Source: Sphingopyxis alaskensis RB2256
GTDB lineage: Bacteria > Pseudomonadota > Alphaproteobacteria > Sphingomonadales > Sphingomonadaceae
Direction of reading: 5' to 3'
Assembly (NCBI RefSeq): GCF_000013985.1
Contig: NC_008048.1
Coordinates: 1-64,000 of the forward strand
Length of the DNA: 64,000 nucleotides
Shown: positions 25,868-34,914 of the stretch, one piece after another
Numbering within the stretch: position 1 is the first letter of the stretch
Layout: every line of letters begins with the position of its first letter
Notes under the pieces: model-generated
Told to the model about the DNA's origin: nothing
Database searches by the model: none
The model's input: the letters and a program-made list of their open reading frames with translations, nothing else
Made by a program: the position numbers and the translations under genes

Positions 25868-28018
25868 TTAAAAGCGATAATCCCAGCCGAGCGTGAAGGT
25901 GCGGCCGCGCCCGGCAAAATTGAAGAAATTGTCGGTCGGCCGCTGGGTGTCGCTCGCGTAGCTGATATATTGCCGGTCGAACAGGTTCGACACCGCGAGG
26001 CTCACCCCGCCGAGGCTGGTCTGATAGCGGACGATCGCATCGGTCAGATTGTAGCCCTCGAAATCGTTGCGCGCGTCGCGGTTCGGGCCGCGGAAGGTCC
26101 GCGCCAGATAGAATTGCGTCTGCACCCGCGCCGACAAGGGACCGTTCGCATAGGCCGCAGCGAGGTTCAGCCGGTCGGGCGAGATGTTCGCGCCGTCGAG
26201 GTCGGTTTCGACCAGCCCGTCCGCGTCATCGTCGAACTGGCCGACGATATGCGCATAGCCCGCCGACAGCGTCAGCCCGTCGATCGGCATCTTGACCGCC
26301 AGGTTGATTTCCAGCCCCTCGATTTCGACGCGCTGGCGCTGGACGTCGAAAATGCCGTCGGGACGCGCGATGAGCAATTGCCCCTTCTTGCTCGACGACC
26401 AGAAATAGGTCGCGCTGGCGTCGAGCGGGCCGCGCTTCACCTCGACGCCCAGCTCGCGGTTGTTCGAGACGATGGGCGAGATGTCGAGGAAGCTGTCGAT
26501 GTCGACGCCGGGGGTGCGCACCGCGCGCGTGATGCGGCCGACGTCGGGCACCGTATATCCCTCGGCATAGCTCGCATAGGCGCGGATGCCGGGCATGGGC
26601 TCGACGATGACGCCGCCGTTCAGCAGCACGTCGTCGAAGGTCGGGCTGCCGCCCGAAACGAAGGTGCGGCCCGCGGAGGCCAGCGTCGTGTAATCGTCGA
26701 TGCTGATCTTCACATTTTCGTAGCGCACGCCGCCCGCGAGGCGGACGAGCCCGCCCGCAAGCTGGAGGTTCGCCTGGCCGAAGGGCGCAAGGCTGCGAAA
26801 ATCGGTCGGCGGAACCCAGACGCGGTCGGTCGCGATCAGCCGCTGCTCGGTCGAATCCCACAGCGCGTCGAAGCCCGCGATCAGCGTCAGCGCCTCGAGC
26901 CCCGGCACGGCGCGCTCATAGCTCAGCTTGCCGCCATATTTGCGGCTGCGGTTCTGTGACTGGTCGAACAGGGTGCCGATGGGGGCGATCGCCGCGTCCT
27001 GAAAGGTCGCGATCGGATTGGGTTCGCCGCCGAAGGTGTCGCGGCTGCGGTTCCAGAAAATCTGGCTGATGAAATTGCCGCCGCCCAAATTGCTGTCGGT
27101 CAGCGACAGCGAGACGCTTTCGGTGCGGTTCGTGGCGGGGACGCCCGGCGGCGTCCCCGGCCGTGCGCTCGTCGGCAGGCCCGCGGCCTTGTTGCCCGCG
27201 ACCGCGGCATAGTCGCCGTCGCCTTCCAGCTCGAAGCGGCTGGCGATCAGGTCGAGCCGCATCGTGTCGGTCACGGCGTAACCAAAGCGGCCGAACAGCG
27301 AGAGCGTCTCCGAATCCTGCGTCTCGCCCTGCGTCAGGTTGATGCCGACGCGGCGGCCCTCGCCGTCGAAAAAGACGCCGCGGCGTTCCCAGGCGGCGCC
27401 GACCGAGGCGTCGAAGCGCCCCGCCTTGTACTGGACGAGGCCCGCGACCTTGCCGCCCATGCCTTCGTCGGAAAAATCATTGTCGGCGCTCGCCTGAAGC
27501 AGCGCGCGGCCCGAAACGCCTTCGTCGGTCGGCGCGCCGACCGTCACCTGGTTGACGATGCCGCCGGTGCCGCCGATCCCCTGCAAGGCGTTCGATCCGA
27601 AGATCAGTTCCACCCGATCGACGAAAAAGCCGTCGATGGTGAAGCCGTCGCGGCTGCCGTCGCGCAGCGGGGTCGATTGCGGGATGCCGTTGATCGCATA
27701 GAGCGGCGAGCGCCCGCGCAGCGTTTCGCCCGCGCCCGACAGCTTCTGCCGCGTCGGCGAGAAGCTGGGGCTGAGGGTCGCAACCGCGTCGGTGACCGAA
27801 CCGGCAATCGCGATCTGCTGGTCGAGCGCATCCTTTTCGATGATGTCGATCGTCAGCGGCAGCGCGTTTGGCGGCAGGATGGTGCGCGCGGCGGTCACGA
27901 TGATCGTTTCGCCCGCGTCCCCCGCCAGCGCTTCGTCGACAGGCGGCGCGTCCTGCGCCAGTGCGGGGAAGGGAAGCGCGCCCGAAAGCAGGGCGGCGGC
28001 GAGCCATTTGCGATTCAT
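25868..28018 (-). CDS. TonB-dependent receptor (probable siderophore or haem-type)
   Basis: A 716-residue receptor starting at ATG 28018 with AGGAG six bases before it. Signal peptide (MNRKWLAAALLSGALPFPALA), plug start ETIIVTAARTILPPNALPLTIDII, plug end IFGSNALQGIGGTGGIVNQVTVG, barrel, and C-terminal TLGWDYRF with final Phe. The adjacent PepSY reductase gene, with no gap, argues for iron-siderophore uptake. I see no obvious Fur box in the 203-base divergent promoter region, but did not exclude one. Confidence 0.9.
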   Translation of the reverse strand: MNRKWLAAALLSGALPFPALAQDAPPVDEALAGDAGETIIVTAARTILPPNALPLTIDIIEKDALDQQIAIAGSVTDAVATLSPSFSPTRQKLSGAGETLRGRSPLYAINGIPQSTPLRDGSRDGFTIDGFFVDRVELIFGSNALQGIGGTGGIVNQVTVGAPTDEGVSGRALLQASADNDFSDEGMGGKVAGLVQYKAGRFDASVGAAWERRGVFFDGEGRRVGINLTQGETQDSETLSLFGRFGYAVTDTMRLDLIASRFELEGDGDYAAVAGNKAAGLPTSARPGTPPGVPATNRTESVSLSLTDSNLGGGNFISQIFWNRSRDTFGGEPNPIATFQDAAIAPIGTLFDQSQNRSRKYGGKLSYERAVPGLEALTLIAGFDALWDSTEQRLIATDRVWVPPTDFRSLAPFGQANLQLAGGLVRLAGGVRYENVKISIDDYTTLASAGRTFVSGGSPTFDDVLLNGGVIVEPMPGIRAYASYAEGYTVPDVGRITRAVRTPGVDIDSFLDISPIVSNNRELGVEVKRGPLDASATYFWSSSKKGQLLIARPDGIFDVQRQRVEIEGLEINLAVKMPIDGLTLSAGYAHIVGQFDDDADGLVETDLDGANISPDRLNLAAAYANGPLSARVQTQFYLARTFRGPNRDARNDFEGYNLTDAIVRYQTSLGGVSLAVSNLFDRQYISYASDTQRPTDNFFNFAGRGRTFTLGWDYRF

Positions 28019-28221
28019 TATCAACTCCTGTTCGGCAGTGGCCGCTAGTGCGACACATTCGCAAAGGCAAGGGGAATCGTGCGGAGGCAAGATGCATGGG
28101 CCGCTTGCGGACATTGGCTTCGCCGCGATGACCGACAAGCCGACGCCCGGTCCACGGTGACGTCGCGACCTCGCGGGACAAGGGGTGACGCCGCGCGCCG
28201 TTCCGCGCTATCACCCTGGCC

Positions 28222-30534
28222 ATGCGGGAAAAGGAACTGCGCTTCGCCCTCATCTGCTATGGCGGCATCAGTCTTGCCGTCTACATGCACGGCGTCACCA
28301 AGGAAGTGTGGCGGCTCGCCGCCGCGTCGCGGGCCTTTCACGACGGCGGGGCGATCGGCGGCACGGGTGCGGTCTATCGCGACCTGCTTGGTGCGATTGC
28401 GGCGCACGGCAATGTGCGGCTGCGCGTCTTTACCGACATCGTCGCGGGCGCGAGCGCGGGGGGGATCAACGGCATCTTCCTCGCGCGTGCGCTGGCGACC
28501 GGCGAATCGCTCGATCCGCTCACCGACCTCTGGCTCGACAGCGCCGACGTCGACAATCTGCTCGACCCCGACGCACGGCCGCTGTCGAGAATGACAAAGT
28601 TCTGGGCGGTGCCGATCGCCGGCTGGGCGATGAAACGGCGCGGCAACAGCATCGACCGGACGGTGGGCGAAGCGGCGCAGGACGAGGTGCGCGCCAAGCT
28701 TTCGCGCTTCGTGCGCGCGCGCTGGTTCGAACCCCCCTTTGGCGGCGAGACCTTCTCGCACCTGCTGTTCGACGCCTTTGCCGCGATGGACGCGGCGCCG
28801 CGCGGGCCGGTGCTGGTGCCGGATGGCCAGCCGGTCGACCTGTTCGTGTCGGTCACCGATTTTGCCGGGCACAGCGTCCCGCTTGCGCTCAACAGCCCGC
28901 CGCGCGTGACCGAGAACGAGCATCGGCTGATCCTGCATTTTCGCGAGGACGGCCGGACGGGCAAGCGGCTCGACGATGTGCCGGGGCTCGCGGCGGCGGC
29001 GCGTGCGACGGCCAGCTTTCCCGGTGCCTTCCCGCCCTTCACGCTGCGCGAAATCGACCGCGTGCTCGAAAAGCGCGGATTGGATTGGCCCGGCCGCGAC
29101 GCCTTCGTCCGCGCGCAATTGCCGCGGGGCGAGGCGGGCGATGCGGCCGACCGCGTGCTCATCGACGGCTCGGTGCTCGCCAACGCGCCCTTTCGCCCCG
29201 CGATCGCGGCGCTCAAGCAGCGCCCCGCGCGGCGTGAGATCGACCGCCGCTTCGTCTATATCGACCCCAAGCCCGACTTTCGTTCGATCAGCTTCGGCAG
29301 GCCCGGCGACGCTGCCGACAGCGACGACCCGCGGTTGCCGGGTTTTGTGCCGACCATCCTCGGCGCATTGTCCGAAATCCCGCGCGAACAGCCGATCCGC
29401 GACAATGTCGAGGTGATCGAGGGCATGTCGCGGCGCATCCGGCGGATGCAGCATATCGTCGATGCGATGAAGGTCGAGGTCGAGGAACAGGTCGCGGCGC
29501 TGTTCGGCACGACCTTTTTCCTCGACACGCCGACGCTTGCGCGGCTCCGGAAATGGCGCGCGAAGGCGCAGGAACAGGCCGCGGCGCGCGCGGGTTTTGC
29601 CTTTGCGCCCTATGGTCACCTCAAATTGTCGGCGGTGGTCGAGGAACTGGCGCGGCTGATCGACCGGCTGCTCCCTGCCGAGGGCGCAATTCATCGCGCG
29701 AACCGGCGCCTTGCGCTGTGGGACGAGGTGCGCGCACGCGGGCTCGACCGGATTTCAGGGAAGAAGGGGGCGGGGGCGAGCGGCGATGCGATCGCTTTTT
29801 TCCGTACCCACGACCTTGGCTTTCGTATCCGCCGTCTGCGTTTCCTCGGTCGCGAGCTCGACACCGCGGTCGAGGCGAAGCGCGACGCGCGCGACCCCGC
29901 GTGCGACGCAATGCGCGACGCGATCTTCGCGGCGCTCGGCCTCTATCTCGACCGGCAGGGCGACGCCTGGCTGGCCGACCTCGACCTCCCCGCCGACGCC
30001 GGGCCGGGCGACTGGATCGACGCGATCGCGGCACGCCGCGACCTCGCCATCGTCGACAGCGAGGCCGACGCGCTGATCGCCGCCGGGCTCGCCGCGATGC
30101 CGAAGGACGACCGCCGCGTGCTGCTGCTCGCCTATCTGGGCTATCCCTTTTACGACATCGCGACCCTGCCGCTGCTCCAGGGCGAGGGGTTCGACGAATA
30201 TGACCCGATCAAGATCGACCGCATCTCGCCGTCCGACGCGACTGCGATCCGCAGCGGCGGCGCGGCGGCAATGTTGAAAGGGATCGAGTTCAACAGTTTC
30301 GGCGCCTTCTTCAGCCGCGCCTACCGCGAGAATGACTATCTATGGGGCCGCCTCCACGGCGCCGACCGGCTGATCGACATCGTGGCGTCGAGCGTGACCG
30401 GCGAGGGCGCGCTGCCCGCTGCGGAGCTTGCGGCGATGAAACGTCGCGCGTTTCACGCGATCCTCGATCAAGAGGAAAAGCGGTTGCCGAAGGTTGCGGC
30501 GTTGATCGCGCAATTGCGGCAAGAGATTGGCTAG
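28222..30534 (+). CDS. Patatin-like protein (large patatin-related family)
   Basis: The 770-residue protein has an N-terminal patatin phospholipase domain: ALICYGGISLAVYMHGVTKEVWRL (oxyanion part), serine elbow GASAGG within TDIVAGASAGGINGIFLARAL (about 73-92), and the catalytic Asp in LIDGSVLANAPFRPAI. The long C-terminal part matches the large patatin-related group with a DUF3376-type region. It probably hydrolyses acyl lipids at the membrane. The stop codon TAG is supplied by the terminal repeat of the downstream IS630 remnant, so the true C-terminus may have been altered by that insertion. Confidence 0.85.
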   Translation: MREKELRFALICYGGISLAVYMHGVTKEVWRLAAASRAFHDGGAIGGTGAVYRDLLGAIAAHGNVRLRVFTDIVAGASAGGINGIFLARALATGESLDPLTDLWLDSADVDNLLDPDARPLSRMTKFWAVPIAGWAMKRRGNSIDRTVGEAAQDEVRAKLSRFVRARWFEPPFGGETFSHLLFDAFAAMDAAPRGPVLVPDGQPVDLFVSVTDFAGHSVPLALNSPPRVTENEHRLILHFREDGRTGKRLDDVPGLAAAARATASFPGAFPPFTLREIDRVLEKRGLDWPGRDAFVRAQLPRGEAGDAADRVLIDGSVLANAPFRPAIAALKQRPARREIDRRFVYIDPKPDFRSISFGRPGDAADSDDPRLPGFVPTILGALSEIPREQPIRDNVEVIEGMSRRIRRMQHIVDAMKVEVEEQVAALFGTTFFLDTPTLARLRKWRAKAQEQAAARAGFAFAPYGHLKLSAVVEELARLIDRLLPAEGAIHRANRRLALWDEVRARGLDRISGKKGAGASGDAIAFFRTHDLGFRIRRLRFLGRELDTAVEAKRDARDPACDAMRDAIFAALGLYLDRQGDAWLADLDLPADAGPGDWIDAIAARRDLAIVDSEADALIAAGLAAMPKDDRRVLLLAYLGYPFYDIATLPLLQGEGFDEYDPIKIDRISPSDATAIRSGGAAAMLKGIEFNSFGAFFSRAYRENDYLWGRLHGADRLIDIVASSVTGEGALPAAELAAMKRRAFHAILDQEEKRLPKVAALIAQLRQEIG

Positions 30535-30846
30535 AGCGGCGTGCTGTATATCTGATTCAACCTGTTGGCTGGGCAGAAGGCGGGCAGCGATGAGCCGAAC
30601 CTGTTCGATTGATCTTGGGGAGCATGTGGTTGGTGCGATGGCGTCGGGCGCATCGGCACGGGCCGCTGCGGCGCAGTTTGGGGTCAGCGTCGCGACCGCT
30701 CTGATCGAACAGGCCTTCGCCAAGCTCAAGACGTCCTGCGAAAGACAAACGAACGATCCGTCGATACAAGTTGGAAACGCGCCGGTCTGCTCGCCGCCTT
30801 CGCACCAAACGAATGCGCAAACTATCTCGGGAACGACCGGTACGCT
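30531..30846 (+). pseudogene. IS630-family transposase remnant (internal deletion and frameshift)
   Basis: After the end CTAGAGCGGCGTGCTGTATA, a frame from ATG 30590 encodes MSRTCSIDLGEHVVGAMASG and ARAAAAQFGVSVATA, the N-terminal helix-turn-helix of IS630 transposases. It then jumps directly to LIEQAFAKLKT, which belongs near the C-terminus, so the whole catalytic DDE core is missing. A shift of frame follows, after which SWKRAGLLAAFAPNECANYL, typical of the IS630 tail, can be read. It is non-functional. The flanking genes on both sides end against it. Confidence 0.8.
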
Positions 30847-31545
30847 TCAATCCAAGACGATCACGCCCTCGCCGCGAAGCGCCGCCTCCATGCGTGCAGC
30901 GGCGGCGTCATAGACACGCTGTTTCAGCCCGGTCGTCACCGCGTCGGGTGCGCGGTCCGGATGGCCGCCGGCGAAGGGCGGCGCGGGATCATATTCGATT
31001 GCGAGCTGGATCGCCTGCGCCACCGCCGCTCCTTTCAGTCTGGCGATCAGCGTCAACGCAAAATCGAGCCCCGACGTAACGCCGCCACTCGTCACGATCT
31101 GTCCATCCTCGACGACGCGGCCCGGTTGATGTTCGGCACCGACCAGCGGCAGCAAATGCGTATAAGCCCAATGTGTCGTCGCGCGTTTGCCCGCGAGCAG
31201 CCCCGCGCGCCCGAGCAGGAAGGCGCCCGTGCAGACGCTTGTGACCCATGCGGCGCGCGCGGCCTGCCGGGCGATGAAATGAATCGTCGCGGCATCACCC
31301 AGCGCCTCGGCGACGCCATGCCCGCCCGGCACGCACAAGATATCGGCCTGCGGCGCAGAGGCGAAATCGTGCGTCGGCACGATTGCAAAGCCGCTGTCGG
31401 TCGCGATCGGGGCAAGGCTGGAGGCGGCCCCTGCGACAACCGCGCCCGGCATCCGGCTCAGCGCTTGCGCGGGCGCGGTGAAATCGAGCTGGGTGACGCC
31501 GGGAAACAGCAGGAAGACGATGTTGGTGGCCGACATGTCGGTCAT
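30847..31545 (-). CDS. DJ-1/PfpI-family protein, isonitrile-hydratase-like
   Basis: The 232-residue protein of the GATase1-like superfamily starts ATNIVFLLFPGVTQLDFTAPAQAL and contains ILCVPGGHG and the nucleophile elbow WVTSVCTGAFLLGRAGLLAGKRATTHWA, which places the catalytic cysteine (about residue 104) as in isonitrile hydratase (SVCTG...RATTHW). No AraC helix-turn-helix domain follows, so it is the enzyme-type member and not a regulator. The natural substrate is uncertain. Its 3' end abuts the IS630 remnant. Confidence 0.85.
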   Translation of the reverse strand: MTDMSATNIVFLLFPGVTQLDFTAPAQALSRMPGAVVAGAASSLAPIATDSGFAIVPTHDFASAPQADILCVPGGHGVAEALGDAATIHFIARQAARAAWVTSVCTGAFLLGRAGLLAGKRATTHWAYTHLLPLVGAEHQPGRVVEDGQIVTSGGVTSGLDFALTLIARLKGAAVAQAIQLAIEYDPAPPFAGGHPDRAPDAVTTGLKQRVYDAAAARMEAALRGEGVIVLD

Positions 31546-31689
31546 CGGATGGTCCTTCGCAGATCATGGATCACCCAGGCGCGCGGCTGGAGGCCAAAAG
31601 GGTCCGCCCTGCTTGCCGACAGGACTCCATCCTCAAGCGTCAGTTGCGGGGCGCGTCAAGGATAGCGCGGCGCGGATGCGGCGGGAAGC

Positions 31690-31890
31690 CTATTTGTCCG
31701 TGCCGTCCCCGGCGGCGCCATTTGCGGCGCCGCCGCTGTCCCGGCTTTCGAGCATCGCCGCCGCGTCATCGAGCGCCTTGGCTTCGCTGATCGTTACCCC
31801 GCCCGGGCCGGGTTCGTTGTCGGTGCGGCTGCAACCAGGGGCGAAACCGAACAAGGCCAATGCCATGATCACCATCGATTTTTTGCCCAT
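31690..31890 (-). CDS. Small lipoprotein, function unknown
   Basis: The 66-residue protein has a signal peptide (MGKKSMVIMALALFGFAPGC) whose lipobox-like FAPGC gives Cys20 as the lipid site, then a short polar mature part rich in Gly, Ala and Asp (GGVTISEAKALDDAAAMLES). I do not recognise a family. It is downstream of the Ala-rich lipoprotein gene, separated by a terminator. Confidence 0.65.
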   Translation of the reverse strand: MGKKSMVIMALALFGFAPGCSRTDNEPGPGGVTISEAKALDDAAAMLESRDSGGAANGAAGDGTDK

Positions 31891-31904
31891 CGCTCTGCTC
31901 CCAT

Positions 31905-31937
31905 GAAAAAGGGCTCCACCCTTGCCGGATGGAGCCC
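31905..31937 (-). terminator. Rho-independent terminator of the 31966-32262 lipoprotein gene
   Basis: GGGCTCCA (31911-31918) pairs with TGGAGCCC (31930-31937). On the minus strand the hairpin is followed by TTTTT (AAAAA at 31906-31910). It lies 28 bases after the stop of the gene at 31966. Confidence 0.85.
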
Positions 31938-31965
31938 CATATCAGCCCGAAGGCGAAGCGACGAC

Positions 31966-32262
31966 TTACTGCTTGTCGTTGGCTTCGGCCTTGGCGGTTT
32001 CTTCGGCGACCTTGTCGCCAGCAGCTTCGACGGCGTCGCCGGCAGCGTTCACCGTGCCTTCGACAGCGTTGCCCGCGTCGTCGGCGGCTTCGGCCGTCGC
32101 GGCGGCGGCATCGGCGGCGCCTTCGGCCATGGCCTCGCCCGCGGCTTCGACATCTTCGCCGGCCGATGCGGCGGTGTCGGCGGCCGCGTCCTGGGTCTGT
32201 TCCGAACAGGCGGCGAGGCTGAAGGCCGCGGCGGCCATCGAAGCGATAATGATCTTGCGCAT
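31966..32262 (-). CDS. Alanine-rich small lipoprotein
   Basis: The 98-residue protein has a signal peptide with lipobox (MRKIIIASMAAAAFSLAAC, Cys19), then a low-complexity mature part made of Ala with Asp, Glu, Gly and Thr (DAAADTAASAGEDVEAAGEA...). The pattern predicts a long amphipathic helix, as in Lpp-like or late-embryogenesis-type proteins. It is similar in composition and plan to the gene at 32447, so the two are probably duplicates. The function is unknown. Confidence 0.75.
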   Translation of the reverse strand: MRKIIIASMAAAAFSLAACSEQTQDAAADTAASAGEDVEAAGEAMAEGAADAAAATAEAADDAGNAVEGTVNAAGDAVEAAGDKVAEETAKAEANDKQ

Positions 32263-32374
32263 GGGTTTCCTTTCGAATGCAATGGCCACCGGGGCCATGG
32301 GGTGAGACCTAACGACCGATCCGCAGCTTGGCAACCACGGTGCTGCGCCGTGCCGATGGTCAGGGCGCGGCCCG

Positions 32375-32412
32375 AAAGAAAAAGAGGCTGTCGGCGAACC
32401 GACAGCCCCTTC
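32375..32412 (-). terminator. Rho-independent terminator of the 32447-32764 lipoprotein gene
   Basis: A perfect 9-bp stem GGCTGTCGG/CCGACAGCC (32386-32394, 32399-32407) with loop CGAA is followed on the minus strand by a T-rich run (AAGAAAAAGA at 32377-32385 on the plus strand). It lies about 35 bases after the stop. Confidence 0.88.
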
Positions 32413-32446
32413 TTCGTTCATCAGCCGATAAAAGCCTGAAAGAAAA

Positions 32447-32764
32447 TTACTTCTTGGCTTCTTCCATCGCGCCCTTGGCGGCGTCGGTCGCTTCCTTGGC
32501 GGCGTCCGCAGCTTCGGCGGCCTTGTCGGCGGCCGTGGCGGCGTCGCCGGCAGCGGCGGCATCGCCCGCGGCGTCGGCGGCGTCGCCCGCAGCGGCGGCC
32601 GCGTCGGCAGCGCCCTCGGCCGCTTCCATCGCACCATCAGCCGCGCCTTCAACGGTCGCGGCGGCGTCATCGGTGGCAGCTGCGTCGTCGGCAGCCTTTT
32701 CAGCGCAGGCGGCGAGGCCGAGCGAAGCGGCGAGGACGAGCGACAGCGTGATCGATTTTTTCAT
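32447..32764 (-). CDS. Alanine-rich small lipoprotein
   Basis: A 105-residue protein with a signal peptide and lipobox (MKKSITLSLVLAASLGLAAC, Cys20) and a mature region of repeated DAAA/AADAAG units (AADDAAATDDAAATVEGAAD...) ending AKGAMEEAKK. It is a probable paralogue of 31966-32262. It is expected to be an envelope lipoprotein with a helical, alanine-faced rod. It is transcribed divergently from the ArsR-methyltransferase gene. Confidence 0.78.
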   Translation of the reverse strand: MKKSITLSLVLAASLGLAACAEKAADDAAATDDAAATVEGAADGAMEAAEGAADAAAAAGDAADAAGDAAAAGDAATAADKAAEAADAAKEATDAAKGAMEEAKK

Positions 32765-32956
32765 GTGGGAATACCCCTCTCAATTGAACTGACCGACCGG
32801 CACAGGAACGGATCGATCCCGAAAAATGCCAATCGCGCGCAGAATTACCGTCTCGCCAAAAGGCGTGCAACGACCTTTTTGTCTCGTTCCCCGCCTTTCA
32901 TCGCAATCGGTCGATGGTCTGCGCGCGCAGCGCGGAAATCGCGGGATGAGACTTGG

Positions 32957-32985
32957 TTGACCAGATATAAAGAAAGCTTTATATG
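32957..32985 (+). promoter_or_regulatory. Promoter with SahR-type palindromic operator
   Basis: TTGACC (32957-32962), a 17-base spacer and TATATG (32980-32985) form a good sigma-70 promoter. The spacer and -10 box hold a perfect 8+8 inverted repeat, ATATAAAG AAAG CTTTATAT (32965-32984). Transcription would start within about a base of ATG 32993, again a nearly leaderless mRNA. It is the likely operator of the ArsR-type gene that follows. Confidence 0.82.
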
Positions 32986-32992
32986 ATGATTG

Positions 32993-33979
32993 ATGAGCGA
33001 GCTGATCGACATTTGCCGGGCCTTGGCCGATCCGACCCGCTTGCGAGTCGTGGCCTTGCTGCGCGAGATGGAACTGGCGATCGGCGAGTTGGCGGTGGTT
33101 CTGGACCAGAGCCAGCCGCGTGTTTCCCGCCACGTCCGCATCCTGGTCGAAGCGGGGATCGTCGAGCGGCGCCGTGAGGGAAGCTGGGTATTCCTGCGCA
33201 TCGTCGCGGATGGGCCGATCGCCGCAATCATCGCGCAAGCGGACAAATGGCCTTTTTCTGCGCGCGAAATGCGCGTGATCGCGCATGATGCGCGTCGCCT
33301 TGCGGCGGTGCGCGCCGAACGCGCGGCAGCGGCCGCGCGATATTTCGCCGAACATGCTGCCGAATGGGATGCCATTCGCTCACGCCATGTCGCCGAAAGC
33401 GAGGTCGAAGCGGCGATGCTGGCGATGATGCACAACCGCCGCCTTGGCCACCTTCTCGACATCGGGACGGGAACCGGGCGGATGGCAGAGATTTTTGCTC
33501 CGACCGCGCGCCGCATCACCGCCCTCGACCGCAGCCCCGAAATGCTGCGGATCGCCCGCGCCAAGCTCGAAAGACAGCCGGTGCCCGTCGACCTGATCCA
33601 GGGCGATTTTCTGGAGTTGCCGGTGGGGGACGCGAGCGTCGACAGCATCGTCATTCATCAGGCGCTGCATTTTGCGCACGAACCCGATCGCGTGATCGCG
33701 GAAGCGAGCCGGGTGCTGCGCGGCGGCGGCCACCTGCTGATCGTCGATTTCGCGCCGCACGAGGATGAGGAATTGCGCACGCTTGCCGCGCACGCCCGCC
33801 TCGGCTTTTCGGACGCGCAGATCCGCGGCTGGTTCGCCTCGGCGGGCCTGCTGCTCGAAACCACACAGACGCTCGAAGGCGGGAAGCTGGCCGTCAAGCT
33901 CTGGCTCGGACGTCGCCGGAGCGACCAGGATCAACCCCCCGTCAGCGACGGCGGACCGACGAAAAGGCTTGCTGCATGA
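32993..33979 (+). CDS. ArsR-family regulator fused to a methyltransferase domain (SahR-like)
   Basis: A 328-residue protein with two domains. Residues 1-90 are an ArsR winged helix (LIDICRALADPTRLRVVALLREMELAIGELAVVLDQSQPRVSRHVRILVEAGIVERRREGSWVFL) without an obvious metal-binding cysteine box. Residues about 140-300 are a class I methyltransferase fold (HLLDIGTGTGRMAEIFAP, ALDRSPEMLRIARAKL, GDFLELPVGDASVD). SahR-type regulators sense S-adenosylhomocysteine and control methionine-cycle genes. Its stop overlaps the metF start (ATGA), so regulator and target are one operon. The start is ATG 32993; a TTG at 32990 is less likely. Confidence 0.87.
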   Translation: MSELIDICRALADPTRLRVVALLREMELAIGELAVVLDQSQPRVSRHVRILVEAGIVERRREGSWVFLRIVADGPIAAIIAQADKWPFSAREMRVIAHDARRLAAVRAERAAAAARYFAEHAAEWDAIRSRHVAESEVEAAMLAMMHNRRLGHLLDIGTGTGRMAEIFAPTARRITALDRSPEMLRIARAKLERQPVPVDLIQGDFLELPVGDASVDSIVIHQALHFAHEPDRVIAEASRVLRGGGHLLIVDFAPHEDEELRTLAAHARLGFSDAQIRGWFASAGLLLETTQTLEGGKLAVKLWLGRRRSDQDQPPVSDGGPTKRLAA

Positions 33980-34914
33980 CCGCGAATCTCGACGCGCTGG
34001 CGGAAGCGCGCCGCGCGGCGGCGTCGCCGTTGTTCGCCAATCTCGACGGCGACGTCGGCGTCAGCTTCGAGTTTTTCCCGCCGAAGTCGGAGAAGATGGA
34101 GGCGCAGCTGTGGGATACGTTCCGCACGCTCGAACCGCTGGCCCCCAGCTTCGTCTCGGTCACCTATGGCGCCGGTGGGTCGACCCGCGAGCGCACCCAT
34201 GCCACGGTCGCGCGCATCGCGGCGGAGAGCCGGGTGCCGCCCGCGGCGCACCTTACCTGTGTCGAAGCCTCGCGCGCCGAAATCGACGAGGTGGCGCGCG
34301 CCTATTGGGATGCGGGCGTGCGCCATATCGTCGCGCTGCGCGGCGACGTTCCGGGCGGCGGACCCTATCGCGCGCACCCCGACGGCTATGCCAATGCGGT
34401 CGAACTCGTCGCGGGGTTGAAGGCGATCGCGCCGTTCGACATCTCGGTCGCCGCCTATCCCGAAGTGCATCCCGATGCCGATTGTCCACAGTCCGACCTC
34501 GACAATCTGAAGCGCAAGCTCGACGCGGGTGCAAACCGGGCAATCACGCAATTCTTCTTTTCGCCCGACAGTTTCCTCCGCTTTCGCGACACCGCGGCGG
34601 CGGCGGGAATCGACGCGCCGATCATCCCCGGTATCCTGCCCGTGTCGAACGTGTCGCAGACGCGGCGGATGGCGGACATGTGCGGTACCGCGATCCCCGC
34701 GTGGATGGTGTCGCTGTTCGATGGGCTCGACGACCACCCGGCGGCGCGCCAGCTCGTCGCGGCGACGGTCGCCGCCGAAATGTGCCGCCGCCTCTATGCA
34801 GGGGGGGTGCGCGATTTCCATTTCTACACGCTGAACCGCGCCGAACTCAGCTATGCCATTTGTCATTTGCTGGGGCTGCGGCCAGTATCGACATTGAAGG
34901 ATCGGGCAGCATGA
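33976..34914 (+). CDS. metF: 5,10-methylenetetrahydrofolate reductase
   Basis: The 312-residue FAD-dependent TIM-barrel enzyme reduces methylene-THF to methyl-THF for methionine synthase. Visible family motifs are VSFEFFPPKSEKME (about 28-41), SVTYGAGGSTRERT, HLTCVEASRAEI, ALRGDVPGG, VAAYPEVHPDA and AITQFFFSPDSFLRF. It overlaps its neighbours by four bases at both ends (ATGA), so regulator, metF and the first metH gene are translationally coupled. Confidence 0.96.
   Translation: MTANLDALAEARRAAASPLFANLDGDVGVSFEFFPPKSEKMEAQLWDTFRTLEPLAPSFVSVTYGAGGSTRERTHATVARIAAESRVPPAAHLTCVEASRAEIDEVARAYWDAGVRHIVALRGDVPGGGPYRAHPDGYANAVELVAGLKAIAPFDISVAAYPEVHPDADCPQSDLDNLKRKLDAGANRAITQFFFSPDSFLRFRDTAAAAGIDAPIIPGILPVSNVSQTRRMADMCGTAIPAWMVSLFDGLDDHPAARQLVAATVAAEMCRRLYAGGVRDFHFYTLNRAELSYAICHLLGLRPVSTLKDRAA

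Noticed and set aside
28019..28221. Possible Fur or Irr box between the siderophore receptor and patatin genes
   Set aside because: No stretch reaches a convincing 19-base Fur-type dyad by eye; left uncalled.
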